NCBI RefSeq assembly: GCF_026625145.1
Contig: NZ_CP113088.1
Span: forward strand, 1,777,501-1,841,500
Length of the DNA: 64,000 bases
Direction: 5' to 3'
From: Lacinutrix neustonica
GTDB taxonomy: Bacteria > Bacteroidota > Bacteroidia > Flavobacteriales > Flavobacteriaceae
Below the pieces are notes generated by a model. That model saw nothing but the letters and a program-made list of their open reading frames with translations. It ran no database searches and was not told where the DNA came from. The position numbers and the translations under genes are program-made. Shown in pieces: positions 31,609-41,109 of this stretch. Every line of letters begins with the position of its first letter. Position 1 is the stretch's first letter.

Positions 31609-31704
31609 ACTTTTAAAAAAATTAATTAGTAATCATTACATTTAATTTTCTTTTATTTATAGGTAACTACAGATATAATTAAACCAAATATCGTTAATAA
31701 TTAA

Positions 31705-33414
31705 ATGAACCTTTTTGTTAAAAAATCAACCAAAATTAAATCTCTCTTTTTTACTTTATTTTTACTTTCACTCATGGGATATGCTCAAGTAAAACATAAT
31801 AAAGAAGATTCAATATCTGAATTAGATTATAAGTCTTTAGGAAAGTATATAAATCTCAATATGCAAAATGAAGAATTATCAAATATATATGCAAAAGCAT
31901 ACTTAAATAAGGCAAAAAAGGAACTAGACACGCTCAGAATTATAAAAGCATTGCACTGGTATCATTTAATCAACATAAAGACATGTGGGTTCGATTATGT
32001 AGACACCATCATAAACTTATCGAAGGGCAAAGGATATCAAAATTATCCCCTTATAGCTTATTCATATAAGGGTCACGTACTGTATAAAAAAAGAAATTTC
32101 ATTGCTTCATTAGATAATTATTTAGAGGTCCAAAAATTGAACACTTTGAATGATGACAGAATCTCACTTAAAGTAGATTTTAAAATAGCTTTAATTAAAA
32201 ACAGATTAGGTCAACATGCCGAGGCTATAAGGATCTTTAAGAAATCTTACACCCATTACACTTTACAACATAATTATGTAAACACACAAATAGCTCTATT
32301 TGGAATAGGAGATTCATTTAGACTGATGAAAGAGATGGATTCCTCGATGTACTATAATAGCTTAGGTATGCAAAAAGCAACACTTATAGATGATGAAGAA
32401 AACATTTCTTATTTCTCTTTAAATATGGGAGCAACTCTTTCTGATAAAAGAAAATTAGATAGAAGTAATAAACTTCTTCTTCTTTCGCTACCAAAAATTA
32501 AAGAATTTAAAGACAAACCAAATATTGCCATGTGCCATTTTTTTTTGGGTAGAAATTATTACAATCTAAATAAAACAGCACTTGCCTTGTTTCATTTAAA
32601 GAAAATGGATTCAATATTTTTAGAAATCAATGATTTACATCCCGAGTTAAGACAAGGTTATGAAATTTTAATAAAACATTATGCTGACAAGAAAGAATTA
32701 AAAAATCAGTTATTATATGTAAATAGAGTTTTAAAATTAGATAGTATTTTATTAAAAAATTATAAATATTTATCCCATAAAATCTCAAAAGAGTATGACC
32801 ACCCCAAAATTCTAAACGAAAAAGAAAAACTGATTGAACAAATAAAAATTAAAAAAAATAATTACGGAAATCTTTTAGTTCTAATAACGACCTCCACTAT
32901 AATCTTACTGATTTTTATTTTTAGAATGAAGTTGCAACACAAAAAAGATAAGGAAAAAGTGGCTCGTTTGTTAAATAGTATAGAAAAACAACAAATAAAT
33001 CCCTCTAAAAATATAATTAATAAAAATGATTATAATAGCGACGAAAATATTGGCATAAATGACGAGGTCATTAAGGAAATACTTTCAAAATTGGAATTAT
33101 TCGAAAGAAATTTAGAATTTATAAACTTTGATCTATCTGCTGTATCTTTAGCTAAAGAATTAGAAACAAATTCAACTTATTTATCCAAAATAATTAATCA
33201 CTATAAAAAACAAACTTTTAGCACTTACGTCAATTCTTTAAGAATTGACTATGCGATTGAACGATTGAAAAATGATATTCAATTTAGGAACTTTACAATA
33301 AAAGCCATTGGTAATGAATCTGGTTTTAAATCAACGGAATCATTTACAAGTGCATTTCACAAAAAGACTGGTCTAAGAATAAAGTATTTTTTAAAAGAAT
33401 TAAATAAAAGTTAA
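31705..33414 (+). CDS. Membrane-anchored TPR sensor with AraC-type DNA-binding domain
   Basis: 569 residues. Signal peptide (FTLFLLSLMGYAQ), then about 330 residues of TPR-like helices (YSYKGHVLYKKRNFIASLDNYLEV, RLGQHAEAIRIFKKSYTHY, CHFFLGRNYYNLNKTALALFHL). A transmembrane helix follows near residues 392-412 (NLLVLITTSTIILLIFIFRM), then a cytoplasmic linker and a C-terminal HTH_18 domain (VSLAKELETNSTYLSKIINHY ... IKAIGNESGFKSTESFTSAFHKKTGLRIK). This design places a periplasmic TPR sensor and a cytoplasmic AraC domain on one chain, common in flavobacteria. It precedes the leader peptide and protease genes in the same direction and probably controls them. Confidence 0.9.
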   Translation: MNLFVKKSTKIKSLFFTLFLLSLMGYAQVKHNKEDSISELDYKSLGKYINLNMQNEELSNIYAKAYLNKAKKELDTLRIIKALHWYHLINIKTCGFDYVDTIINLSKGKGYQNYPLIAYSYKGHVLYKKRNFIASLDNYLEVQKLNTLNDDRISLKVDFKIALIKNRLGQHAEAIRIFKKSYTHYTLQHNYVNTQIALFGIGDSFRLMKEMDSSMYYNSLGMQKATLIDDEENISYFSLNMGATLSDKRKLDRSNKLLLLSLPKIKEFKDKPNIAMCHFFLGRNYYNLNKTALALFHLKKMDSIFLEINDLHPELRQGYEILIKHYADKKELKNQLLYVNRVLKLDSILLKNYKYLSHKISKEYDHPKILNEKEKLIEQIKIKKNNYGNLLVLITTSTIILLIFIFRMKLQHKKDKEKVARLLNSIEKQQINPSKNIINKNDYNSDENIGINDEVIKEILSKLELFERNLEFINFDLSAVSLAKELETNSTYLSKIINHYKKQTFSTYVNSLRIDYAIERLKNDIQFRNFTIKAIGNESGFKSTESFTSAFHKKTGLRIKYFLKELNKS

Positions 33415-33420
33415 ACAAAA

Positions 33421-33434
33421 TTTATAAATTTTGA
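33421..33434 (+). promoter_or_regulatory. TTTATAAATTTTGA motif, copy 3
   Basis: Exact third copy, beginning 7 bases after the AraC-type gene stop and 79 bases before the ATG of the leader-peptide gene. Confidence 0.4.
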
Positions 33435-33512
33435 TATTATTTAGCGTAATAAAATAGCATTTTTATATATAAATTTTAATATTTGAGCATCAATTAATCA
33501 ATTTAAACCAAG

Positions 33513-33701
33513 ATGAAAACCAAAAAAAAAGAACGTATTTTACATTTCTCAAAAAAAACAATCATCGAATTGAACAATGAAAAACTTATTAAGATATTTG
33601 GAGGCGTTGGAGGTGAAAATGGAGATGGAAATGGTGATACTCGACCAACTGAAGAAAGTGGTATTGCCAATTCAGGACTATTATGCAAGCCAGATGACTA
33701 A
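33513..33701 (+). CDS. Class I lanthipeptide-type / GG-leader RiPP precursor peptide
   Basis: 62 residues. The N-terminus ILHFSKKTIIELNNEKLIKIFGG fits the Bacteroidota leader pattern LxLxKxTIxxLxxxxLxxxxGG used for class I lanthipeptide-like precursors. The predicted core after the double glycine begins VGGENGDGNGDTRPTEESG and carries two Thr, two Ser and one Cys near the end (GLLCKPDD). A purine-rich ribosome-binding stretch precedes the ATG. No LanB, LanC, radical SAM or peptidase-transporter gene is visible in the window, so modification is unproven. It is immediately followed by two secreted subtilases. Confidence 0.75.
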   Translation: MKTKKKERILHFSKKTIIELNNEKLIKIFGGVGGENGDGNGDTRPTEESGIANSGLLCKPDD

Positions 33702-33783
33702 TATCAATAATTTAATTTAGACTAAAACAGACAAAATAATTAAAAATTATTATGTCTGTCATAAACATTTTACTTTATCACCA

Positions 33784-35423
33784 ATGACAAATATATATTA
33801 TTTCATTATAATACTGATTTTTTTCAACTGCTCATCTTCTAAAGAAAAAGTGCAGCATAAATTAATCCCAAAAATCTCAATCGTTTCAAATATTGTAAAA
33901 CTAAATGATTCATTGAAAGAGACATGGGCTTATAAAGATATATTAATTGATTCTGTGCCAGGTTTGAGCATTTTAAAAGCGCATAACTTAACGTTGAGTC
34001 ATGAAAAGGAAAAGGAGGTTTTTGTTGCCATACTAGACAGTGAAATAGATATTAATCACAAGGCTATTAATAATAACATTTGGATAAACTTAAAAGAGAT
34101 TCCGAGATAATAATATTGATGATGACCAAAACGGCTATGTTGATGATATTAATGGTTGGAACTTTTTGGGTAACACTAATAAAGAGAACATTATTCAGGC
34201 AAATTTGGAATATGTTAGGATTGTAAGAAAATTCAAAAGTCTATATGAAAATAAAGAAATAGAAGATTTTTCTAATATCATTGGTAGAGAACAATTTACG
34301 ACCTATTTAAATGCGAAAAAAGCACTAGACAAAAAGGCTAAAAAAGCAAAAGAAAATTATGACTATGCATATAAAGTTTATCAACAATATCAAGAAGCTA
34401 AGAGTAGCTTAAAAAAATATTTCCCAAACTATAAATATTCTGAAATTAAACTTAATAATATTAAGATAACTAATCCTGAGCTAACTAGCGATGTTGAGTT
34501 TATGAAACAATTTCTAAAATATGGAGAATCAGACCAAAGTTTAACAAAGCAAATGAAAGAATTTGATGATTTACTTTTCAAAAGAGTAAATATAGACTTT
34601 AATGAAAGAACCATTCTAAATGAAGATACGGATAGACTTAGCGACATAGGTTATGGTAATAATATACTTAATAATAATCTCAATGAATATTCGCATGGGA
34701 CTAAAATTGCTGGACTAATAATTGGGGATAATATCAAAATCATGCCTTTGTGCGTTTCACCTTATGGTAATGAACATGATAAGGATATAGCCATTGCCAT
34801 TCGTTATGCTGTAGATAATGGTGCTAAAGTAATAAATATGAGTTTTAGTAAAAATTTCTCATTATTTAAAGAATGGGTCCTTGACGCTATAAAGTATGCA
34901 GACAACAAAAATGTGTTAATCGTAACATCTGCCGGTAATGATGGGCTAAATATTAATAACAGGGACAATTACCCTGACGACGCCAATGGCTCCGGAATTG
35001 AAGTTTCTAACAATTTTTTAAAAATAGGGGCGACTACATATTTTGTTAATAGCGATTTAATTGACAAATATTCTAATTATGGCAATTCAAAAGTTGATGT
35101 ATTTGCACCTGGAGTGGATATTTACACCGCTATTCCAAACAATAAATATGCCTATTTCAGTGGCACTTCTTTAGCCGCCGCATTAACCTCTAAAGTAGCA
35201 GCACTAATTTTCTCCTATTACCCAAACCTTAGTGCCTCACAAGTGAAACACATTATTATGGACTCCGGTGTAGAATACACCTTTCCTGTAAAAACACCAA
35301 CGAAGGAAGACAAAGACAAAATGACCCCTTTTAATGAACTTTCTAAGTCTCGGTAAAATAGTGAATGCTTATAATGCCTTGATCATGGCAGAGCGTGTTT
35401 CTAAAGCTAATAAGAATAAGTAA
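33784..35423 (+). CDS. Lipoprotein subtilisin-like serine protease (S8), copy 1 (two CCGG lesions)
   Basis: About 545 residues after repair near 34104 (TCCGG read as TCCGAG) and 35350 (TCCGG read as TCTCGG); the neighbouring paralogue confirms both frames. Lipoprotein signal: YYFIIILIFFNCSSSK. The S8 triad is intact: Asp in VAILDSEIDINHK, His in EYSHGTKIAGLI, Ser in FSGTSLAAAL, with the oxyanion Asn in TSAGNDG. A Lys-rich helical insertion of roughly 170 residues separates Asp and His, which is unusual for plain subtilisins. It follows the leader peptide by 82 bases and is probably cotranscribed. Likely cell-surface; substrate unknown. Confidence 0.9.
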
Positions 35424-35565
35424 AATTAGACCACCTAAATTTTAGCATCTCGGGTTTTAATGTTTCCTTTATAGGGTGTTTTTCATCTTTTTGATTATAA
35501 TTGTGATCACCATGATTACTTCTACTAACTATCCATCCTTTAATGCATAAATCCCTCTTTTTATT
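35158..35565 (+). repeat. 408-bp direct repeat, copy A
   Basis: Nearly identical to 36919-37325. It covers the catalytic-Ser end of subtilase 1, the stop, the intergenic spacer and the first bases of subtilase 2. Differences are few, apart from the CCGG lesions. It signals a very recent tandem duplication or gene conversion. Confidence 0.9.
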
Positions 35566-37182
35566 ATTTATAACTTTTTGCCTTTTGCAATGCAAAACCA
35601 CAGAGAACTATAGACCTCTGTCTAAAACAGTGGATAAAGAACTATCCATTGAGGATCCTTTAATAGATAAATCAAGCTGGCAGAATAAAGATATTATAGA
35701 CGACAGCATTCCTGGAATTAGCTTGGATAAAGCCTATAACACGATATTAAAAAACAAAAAAAACAAGACTATTGTTGTTGCTGTTTTAGACAGCCCTATA
35801 GACCTCTGTAATAGAGACATTGCTAATAATGTATGGATAAACACTAAAGAGATTCCTAACAATGCTATTGATGATGATGATAATGGTTATCCCGATGATA
35901 TTTATGGCTGGAATTTCTTAGGAGATATAACTCACGCCAATTATGATTATGTAAGAATTGTAAAACGCTACCAATCTATTTTTGAAAACAAAACCGAAAG
36001 GGATATAAAACCTAAAGACTTAGATGTTTTTAATAATTACTTAAAAGCAAAATCAAAATATGATAAAGAAAATGATTTAGGTAGAAGAAAATCTCTTTAT
36101 GCTATAAATATAATGAAGAAAGATAATGAAGCAAAAAAAGCTTTAAGCCCTTTCGTTAAAAATAACATATACACTATTGAGAAACTAAATGAGCTTGATA
36201 CTATTGGTAATGGACTACATAAACATGTAGAACAAGTAAAGTCACTTTTAAAGTATGAGCTAACAGACCAACAACTTAAGCAGGAGTTTGAGAAAATTCA
36301 AGTAGATTATAACAAACGTTTAAATCTTAATTTTAATGAGCGTACAATAAACGGGGATACTCCGGATAATATTAATGATATACATTATAGAAATAATACG
36401 GTTTCTTCAAATTTAGACCTTTACACCCATGGAACCGGAGTGAGCGGAGTGATTGTTGAAAAGCATAACGATACTATTTTAACAAACAATATTAAAATAA
36501 TGCCAGTATGCATATCTCCTTTTGGTGATGAACATGATAAAGATATCGCTTTGGGTATAAGATATGCTGTTGATAATGGCGCAAAGGTTATTAATATGAG
36601 TTTTGGAAAGGAATTCTCATTGTATCCTAAATGGGTTCATGATGCTTTAATATATGCTGAGGAACACAATGTACTTATTGTGTCTTCTTGCGGTAATGGG
36701 TGGTTAAATTTAAATGAAGTTAATGACTATTATCCCAATGACAATATTAATAATGGTAAAGAAGTTTGTGACAATTTTTTATTGGTTGGTGCATCAAGCC
36801 ATTTAGCGAATGAGAATTTGAAAGTATCTTATTCCAATTATGGTACTATTGATGTTGATGTTTTTGCTCCTGGAGGCAAAATTTACACAACATATCCCAA
36901 TAATGAAATAAAAATAGACAGTGGCACTTCTTTAGCCGCCGCATTAACCTCTAAAGTAGCAGCACTAATTTTCTCCTATTACCCAAACCTTAGTGCCTCA
37001 CAAGTGAAACACATTATTATGGACTCGGTGTAGAATACACCTTTCCTGTAAAAACACCAACGAAGGAAGACAAAGACAAAATGACCCCTTTTAATGAACT
37101 TTCTAAGTCCGGCAGAATCGTGAATGCTTATAATGCCTTGATCATGGCAGAGCGTGTTTCTAAAGCTAATAAGAATAAGTAA
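35543..37182 (+). CDS. Lipoprotein subtilisin-like serine protease (S8), copy 2 (CCGG lesion)
   Basis: About 546 residues after repair near 37026, where copy 1 reads GACTCCGGTG and this copy GACTCGGTG. Lipoprotein signal: LFLLFITFCLLQCKTT. Triad intact: Asp in VAVLDSPIDLCNRD, His in LYTHGTGVSGVI, Ser in DSGTSLAAAL; oxyanion Asn in SSCGNGW. It has the same domain plan and Asp-His insertion as copy 1 but diverged sequence in the middle, while the last 90 codons are almost identical at DNA level. The pair probably acts on exported peptides or surface proteins. Confidence 0.9.
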
Positions 37183-37325
37183 AATTAGACCACCTAAATT
37201 TTAGCATCTCGGGTTTTAATGTTTCCTTTATAAGGTGTTTTTCATCTTTTTGATTATAATTGTGATCACCATGATTACTTCTACTAACTATCCCTTCTTA
37301 AATGCATAAATCCCTCTTTTTATTC
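36919..37325 (+). repeat. 407-bp direct repeat, copy B
   Basis: Copy of 35158-35565. It ends in a vestigial start (ATG CAT AAA TCC CTC) where a third subtilase would begin, then runs into unrelated DNA. Confidence 0.9.
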
Positions 37326-37442
37326 TTTCTGATTTGATTCTTAATTTATAACTTATATTTGATAAGGCTAACTTAAGATACACAAAACGATATCATGAAC
37401 ATGATGTTTATTATACCGCTATTGTAGATAATTTAAAATCAC

Positions 37443-37957
37443 ATGAAACTAAAACACTTAACACTAATCATCGCAAGTTTTCTAAACTTAGCTCTTGTAC
37501 AAGGTGACCTAGAAACCAAGAAGCTTTTGGACAATCAATTGACAATGCTTATTCCAAGCGACTATGTCCATGTTTCTAAAGAAGAATATGTTCCGGAGTA
37601 TCAAGGTGCACCCGCTCCTGACGAGTACTACGGTAGTTCAGATAAATCATTTGAAATCACAATTATGAAGATGCCAGAGCGAACCGAAAATTTAGACTGG
37701 TGCAAAGCCTTTAGTCAGTCGGCATTTTTAGCAAGAGCAAGTGCAACTCACTACAATAACGCTATAACAGTAAATGAAATCCCAATGCACCTGACCGAAT
37801 TTGAAGGTGTTTTAATGGAAAAGCAACGTATTCGAAAATGTTCTTCTTGAATCTTGATGCATCAACAATAATTGGAAACATCAGTTTTGATCTTGAACAA
37901 AAAGAGAAATGGCTTCCTCAAGCTAATAAAATGCTCAATTCAATTAAGAAAAATTAA
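37443..37957 (+). CDS. Small secreted protein of unknown function (frame break)
   Basis: About 171 residues if one missing base near 37834 is restored; the continuation reads KMFFLNLDASTIIGNISFDLEQKEKWLPQ and ends at 37957. The N-terminus is a likely signal peptide (LTLIIASFLNLALVQG). The mature part has MLIPSDYVHVSKEEYV and QGAPAPDEYYGSSDKSFEITIMK, and looks like a compact alpha/beta domain. No family recognised. This break is not clearly at a CCGG (ATTCGAAAA is read), so true decay is possible here. Confidence 0.55.
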
Positions 37958-38101
37958 AAAACCATCTACAACAACGGCTAAGCAAACATGATTTTAGAAC
38001 GTTCGAATAGAATATTTATCTTTCAAACCAAATTCATCTTGGCAATGAAATGAGAGGTTTGAAAGCCGCACGTTTTTTAGCCCCAACCATTACCACCAAT
38101 T

Positions 38102-39058
38102 ATGAAGCGCACTTTCTGTATTACATTTTTAATACTGTTTTTCACTAATTCTGTTATTTCACAAACAGAAGCTATAAAAGCGTTGGTAGAAAAAACGAAT
38201 GAACTGAATCTTGATATGTGGGATTTAACAACATATGCAGAGGAACATATCAAAGATAAAGAAGAATTAGCTAAATTTTTTTACTATTGGATAGGTTCAA
38301 ATATTCAATATGACCACAAATCGCTAAAAGAAAAAAATGATGGAATAATTACTTTAGAAGACTATAATAAGCGTCAAGACGAATTTGAAGTTTATAAAAA
38401 TAGAAAAGGCGTCTGTGCTGGCTATGCCAAATTATATCAATGGTTTTTAGATTGGGTTGATATTGAGACAGTAGTGATACCTGGACATATTCGAGACGCA
38501 AGAAATCATTATGTGGAATTATCTGAAAAAGACTTCAGTCACGCTTGGAATGCTATTAAATTAAATAACAAATGGCTATTAGTTGACACGACTTGGGGAA
38601 CATCAAATGAGGAATCACAATCTGAATTTTATTTTGACATTAAACCTGAATATTTGATTATTACTCATTATCCCGAGGATAGTAAATGGCAACTTTTAAA
38701 AGAACCTCTAACTCTTTCGGAATTCAATAACTCTCAATTTATTAAACCCATTTGGTTTATGATTGGTTTTACAGAAGTCCCAAAATTAATGGCTGACCCG
38801 CATTTTTATTATTTCACATTTCAAGACCTCCCGAATAATAAATGGTCTGTGGGTTTAATAATGAGTACTGACAATTTGAATTTTGAACCAATAAACGACA
38901 TGGAAGTAATAGACCAAGATGGAAGAACTTATTTCCGATTTAGAAAAGCTCAAGTTCCTAAAACAGCGTATTTCAAAGTTAAAATGGTGAAATTTGAAAA
39001 AGATGGAGATCAGTATTTTAAAACTGAACACGATGATGTTATTAACTTTAAAATATAA
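38102..39058 (+). CDS. Secreted transglutaminase-like (cysteine peptidase fold) protein
   Basis: 318 residues. Signal peptide: TFCITFLILFFTNSVISQ. The transglutaminase core is complete: Cys in RKGVCAGYAKLYQWFL, His in FSHAWNAIKLNNKW and Asp in LLVDTTWG. The C-terminal 120 residues look like a beta-sandwich (PHFYYFTFQDLPNNKW, YFRFRKAQVPKTAYFKVKM). Such KyA/Transglut_core proteins cleave or crosslink proteins or peptidoglycan. It stands alone, 145 bases after the previous gene, and is followed by a dispersed repeat element (39071-39180). Confidence 0.88.
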   Translation: MKRTFCITFLILFFTNSVISQTEAIKALVEKTNELNLDMWDLTTYAEEHIKDKEELAKFFYYWIGSNIQYDHKSLKEKNDGIITLEDYNKRQDEFEVYKNRKGVCAGYAKLYQWFLDWVDIETVVIPGHIRDARNHYVELSEKDFSHAWNAIKLNNKWLLVDTTWGTSNEESQSEFYFDIKPEYLIITHYPEDSKWQLLKEPLTLSEFNNSQFIKPIWFMIGFTEVPKLMADPHFYYFTFQDLPNNKWSVGLIMSTDNLNFEPINDMEVIDQDGRTYFRFRKAQVPKTAYFKVKMVKFEKDGDQYFKTEHDDVINFKI

Positions 39059-39402
39059 ATAACAGGTGGCAACACCCTGTATCATTAATTGCTTTGACAA
39101 GTGCTTATTTGTAAAATTTCTTCGGAATTTTCTCTGGTACGTTTAAGTTTACTAAATTGGTTGCTTGACACCCAACTACCTATCCACGAAATAGGCTATT
39201 TTAATAATGGAAAACCTGAAGGAAAGTTTATAACATATGATACAAATGGTTTTTATGTATGATAAATGATATGATTTTTTTACCTTAGCCTAAACAACTG
39301 AAAGCATGTACTTATGCTGATCAACAAATAAACTGGAAGAATAAATAACACCTATCACTTGATGAAATTAAATCATTCCCGGATACAATCTCCTTAGTTG
39401 AC
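39059..39402. other. Intergenic region with dispersed repeat
   Basis: 344 bases. The first third is a copy of a dispersed element (39071-39180, listed separately). The rest may contain the lost N-terminal part of the next gene: in frame with it, the segment just before 39403 reads SLDEIKSFPDTISLVDL but has no ATG. Confidence 0.5.
39071..39180 (+). repeat. Dispersed intergenic element, copy 1
   Basis: About 110 bases beginning just after the stop of the transglutaminase-like gene. It shares CCxTGTAtcATTaATTGCTt, a central TTCTTCGGAATTtTCT and a closing CTAAATTGGTTGCTTgACacCC with the two copies at 41904-42118. Confidence 0.55.
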
Positions 39403-39732
39403 TTGAAAAACAAGAATTTAAGAATTAGTTATAAAAATCAAGCTCCTACTAAAGAGCATAAAACACATCATTGGTACAGTGTGAATCTTTACCCCTTTAA
39501 AAACCAAATCAATATTGGTGAATCTATAGCTGGTGGTCATGGCGAACGCGGTGGTTCTGTAACTCTTTCTATTCTTGAATTATTAGATTATGAAGGTTGG
39601 GAAAACCATTTTCGATTGTCCGGATGCGAGTGGGCTATCCAAATCATAAAATCTAACAAGGATGATGAGGAAAAACTCACTGATGAATTGATTAAAGGTG
39701 TTTGTGAAAGAAGTGAATTTAATAAAAAATAA
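39403..39732 (+). CDS. Hypothetical protein, probably N-terminally truncated
   Basis: 109 residues from a TTG. The frame stays open 36 bases further upstream without an ATG, so the true start has been lost or was misread. Visible segments: HHWYSVNLYPFKNQINIGES, AGGHGERGGSVTLSILELLD, WENHFRLSGCEWAIQIIKS. It has no signal peptide and no recognised family. The globular, cytoplasm-like composition differs from its secreted neighbours. Confidence 0.45.
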   Translation: MKNKNLRISYKNQAPTKEHKTHHWYSVNLYPFKNQINIGESIAGGHGERGGSVTLSILELLDYEGWENHFRLSGCEWAIQIIKSNKDDEEKLTDELIKGVCERSEFNKK

Positions 39733-39807
39733 AAAGCAGATAGCACGGTACGAAAAACCTAGGGCATTCGTGCTCAACCGAAAGGTCTGTGAATATTAAC
39801 CACGTGC

Positions 39808-39865
39808 GCTAAATATAAAATTTGGTTTTTATAACAAAAAGATAAGCAAAATATTTATATTTAGC
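39808..39865. repeat. 12-bp inverted repeat
   Basis: Perfect arms GCTAAATATAAA (39808-39819) and TTTATATTTAGC (39854-39865) with a 34-base spacer, between two small genes. No T tail, so not an obvious terminator. Confidence 0.5.
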
Positions 39866-39982
39866 CAAGTAATAAACCTAAACGATAGTGCTCATCACCT
39901 GACCTACGATTTCTTATACTTAACGAACATTTACCCGCAGCTATATTTGAATAATATCATCTAGAATAAAACCAAAGTAATT

Positions 39983-40568
39983 ATGAAAAAAATATTGTCC
40001 TTATTTACTATTGTTATACTAATTTATAGTTGTGGATGTGATGATGAAATAGTTTACTCAAATAAATTGACTGAATTTGAGAAAAGTTTAATTCCATACA
40101 CCGCTTTTGATAATTCATATTTTTTGGATGAAAATGGAAATTCAATTAGAGCAAGTTTTGACCCAAGAAAATTTGAAATTTACACTGACAGACCTGGTCC
40201 TGAAAGCTGTCAACTACAAGAATATGAAAACTTAAACGGAGCGGTTAGATTTATTTCAAAAGACCTTGAATTAACACTAGAATTAAATACTCTTTACGAA
40301 AGACGACAATTTAAAATCAATGAATATTATTATGGAAATGATAATTTAGGCATCAACTTCTTTCAAAATTGTGAAAATGGACTTGAAAACAATCCTTTTG
40401 ATAATAGACTTGAAAATATTACTCTATTGAACTTCGAATTTACTGATGTAATTATATTAGAAGATTGTTCTCGGAGAATCACAAATTGATAAAATTATTA
40501 TCTCCCCCAATAAAGGCATTGAGTTTATTCTATATAGCGATGAATCCTTCTTAAAATTGATGGAATAA
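39983..40568 (+). CDS. Small lipoprotein of unknown function (CCGG lesion)
   Basis: About 194 residues after repair near 40472 (TTCCGG read as TTCTCGG); the repaired tail reads DCSGESQIDKIIIS and ends in SFLKLME. Lipoprotein signal: ILSLFTIVILIYSCGCDDE. The mature part is acidic with GPESCQLQEYENLNGAVRF and a beta-rich middle. No family recognised. It is followed by a subtilase relic, so this cassette may have inserted between copies of the protease array. Confidence 0.6.
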
Positions 40569-40586
40569 AGAATAAAACGTTGCACA

Positions 40587-40823
40587 TTAACCTCTAAAGT
40601 AGCCGCTTTAATTTTCTCCTATTACCCAAACCTTACTGCCTGACAAGTGAAACACATTATTATGGACTACGGTGTAGAATATACCTTTACTGTAAAAACA
40701 CCAACGAAAGAGGACAAAGACAAAATGCCCCCTTTTAATGCACTCTCGAAATCGGGTAAGATTGTTAATGCTTATAATGCCTTACTTATGGCAGAACGCG
40801 TTTCTAAAAGTAACAAGAAATAG
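40587..40823 (+). pseudogene. Relic of a third subtilase C-terminus
   Basis: Clear homologue of the last 75 codons of the two intact subtilases, from LTSKVAALIFSYYPNL to the stop at 40823. It has an in-frame TGA where the paralogues have TCA (Ala-Ser-Gln-Val), plus substitutions such as GACTACGG against GACTCCGG. The catalytic half is gone. Divergence is higher than between the two intact copies, so this is an older duplicate. Confidence 0.85.
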
Positions 40824-41016
40824 AAGGATTAAGCCACTGCTATAGAAAAAAGCGAATAAGGGATAAATAATGACGTGACCATTGATCTGCAGTCATACTT
40901 ACTCGTCCTACCTATTTATGTAACCGGACCATGGTTTATAATTAGCATTTTTAAACTATGTATTACATTTCTTACCTTGCTAACATAAAAGCTATATTCA
41001 TTATATCTTAAATTAG

Positions 41017-41047
41017 TGGTATAATGAACATAATATTCATTATACCA
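41017..41047. repeat. Palindrome upstream of the DUF3592-like gene
   Basis: Perfect 12-bp arms TGGTATAATGAA and TTCATTATACCA around a 7-base spacer, 63 bases before the next ATG. No T run. It may be an operator or a transposon-derived end. Confidence 0.5.
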
Positions 41048-41109
41048 TAATTAGCAATAATAAGAAAACAAAAAATGCGTACATAAGAATGTAACAAAAT
41101 GTTAAATAA

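Larger units (their letters stand above)
31076..31704. other. Long A/T-rich intergenic region between divergent genes
   Basis: 629 bases with no convincing open reading frame. It holds two plus-strand terminator-like hairpins (31253-31286 and 31329-31362), two copies of the 14-base TTTATAAATTTTGA motif and two copies of TTTATAGGyAACTA. It lies between two diverging genes, so terminators here are unexpected unless a short plus-strand RNA is made. Confidence 0.6.

Noticed and set aside
37443..37957. Assigning the break in this gene to the CCGG pattern
   Set aside because: The observed ATTCGAAAA does not clearly derive from CCGG in the right frame, so it is left as an unexplained single-base loss.
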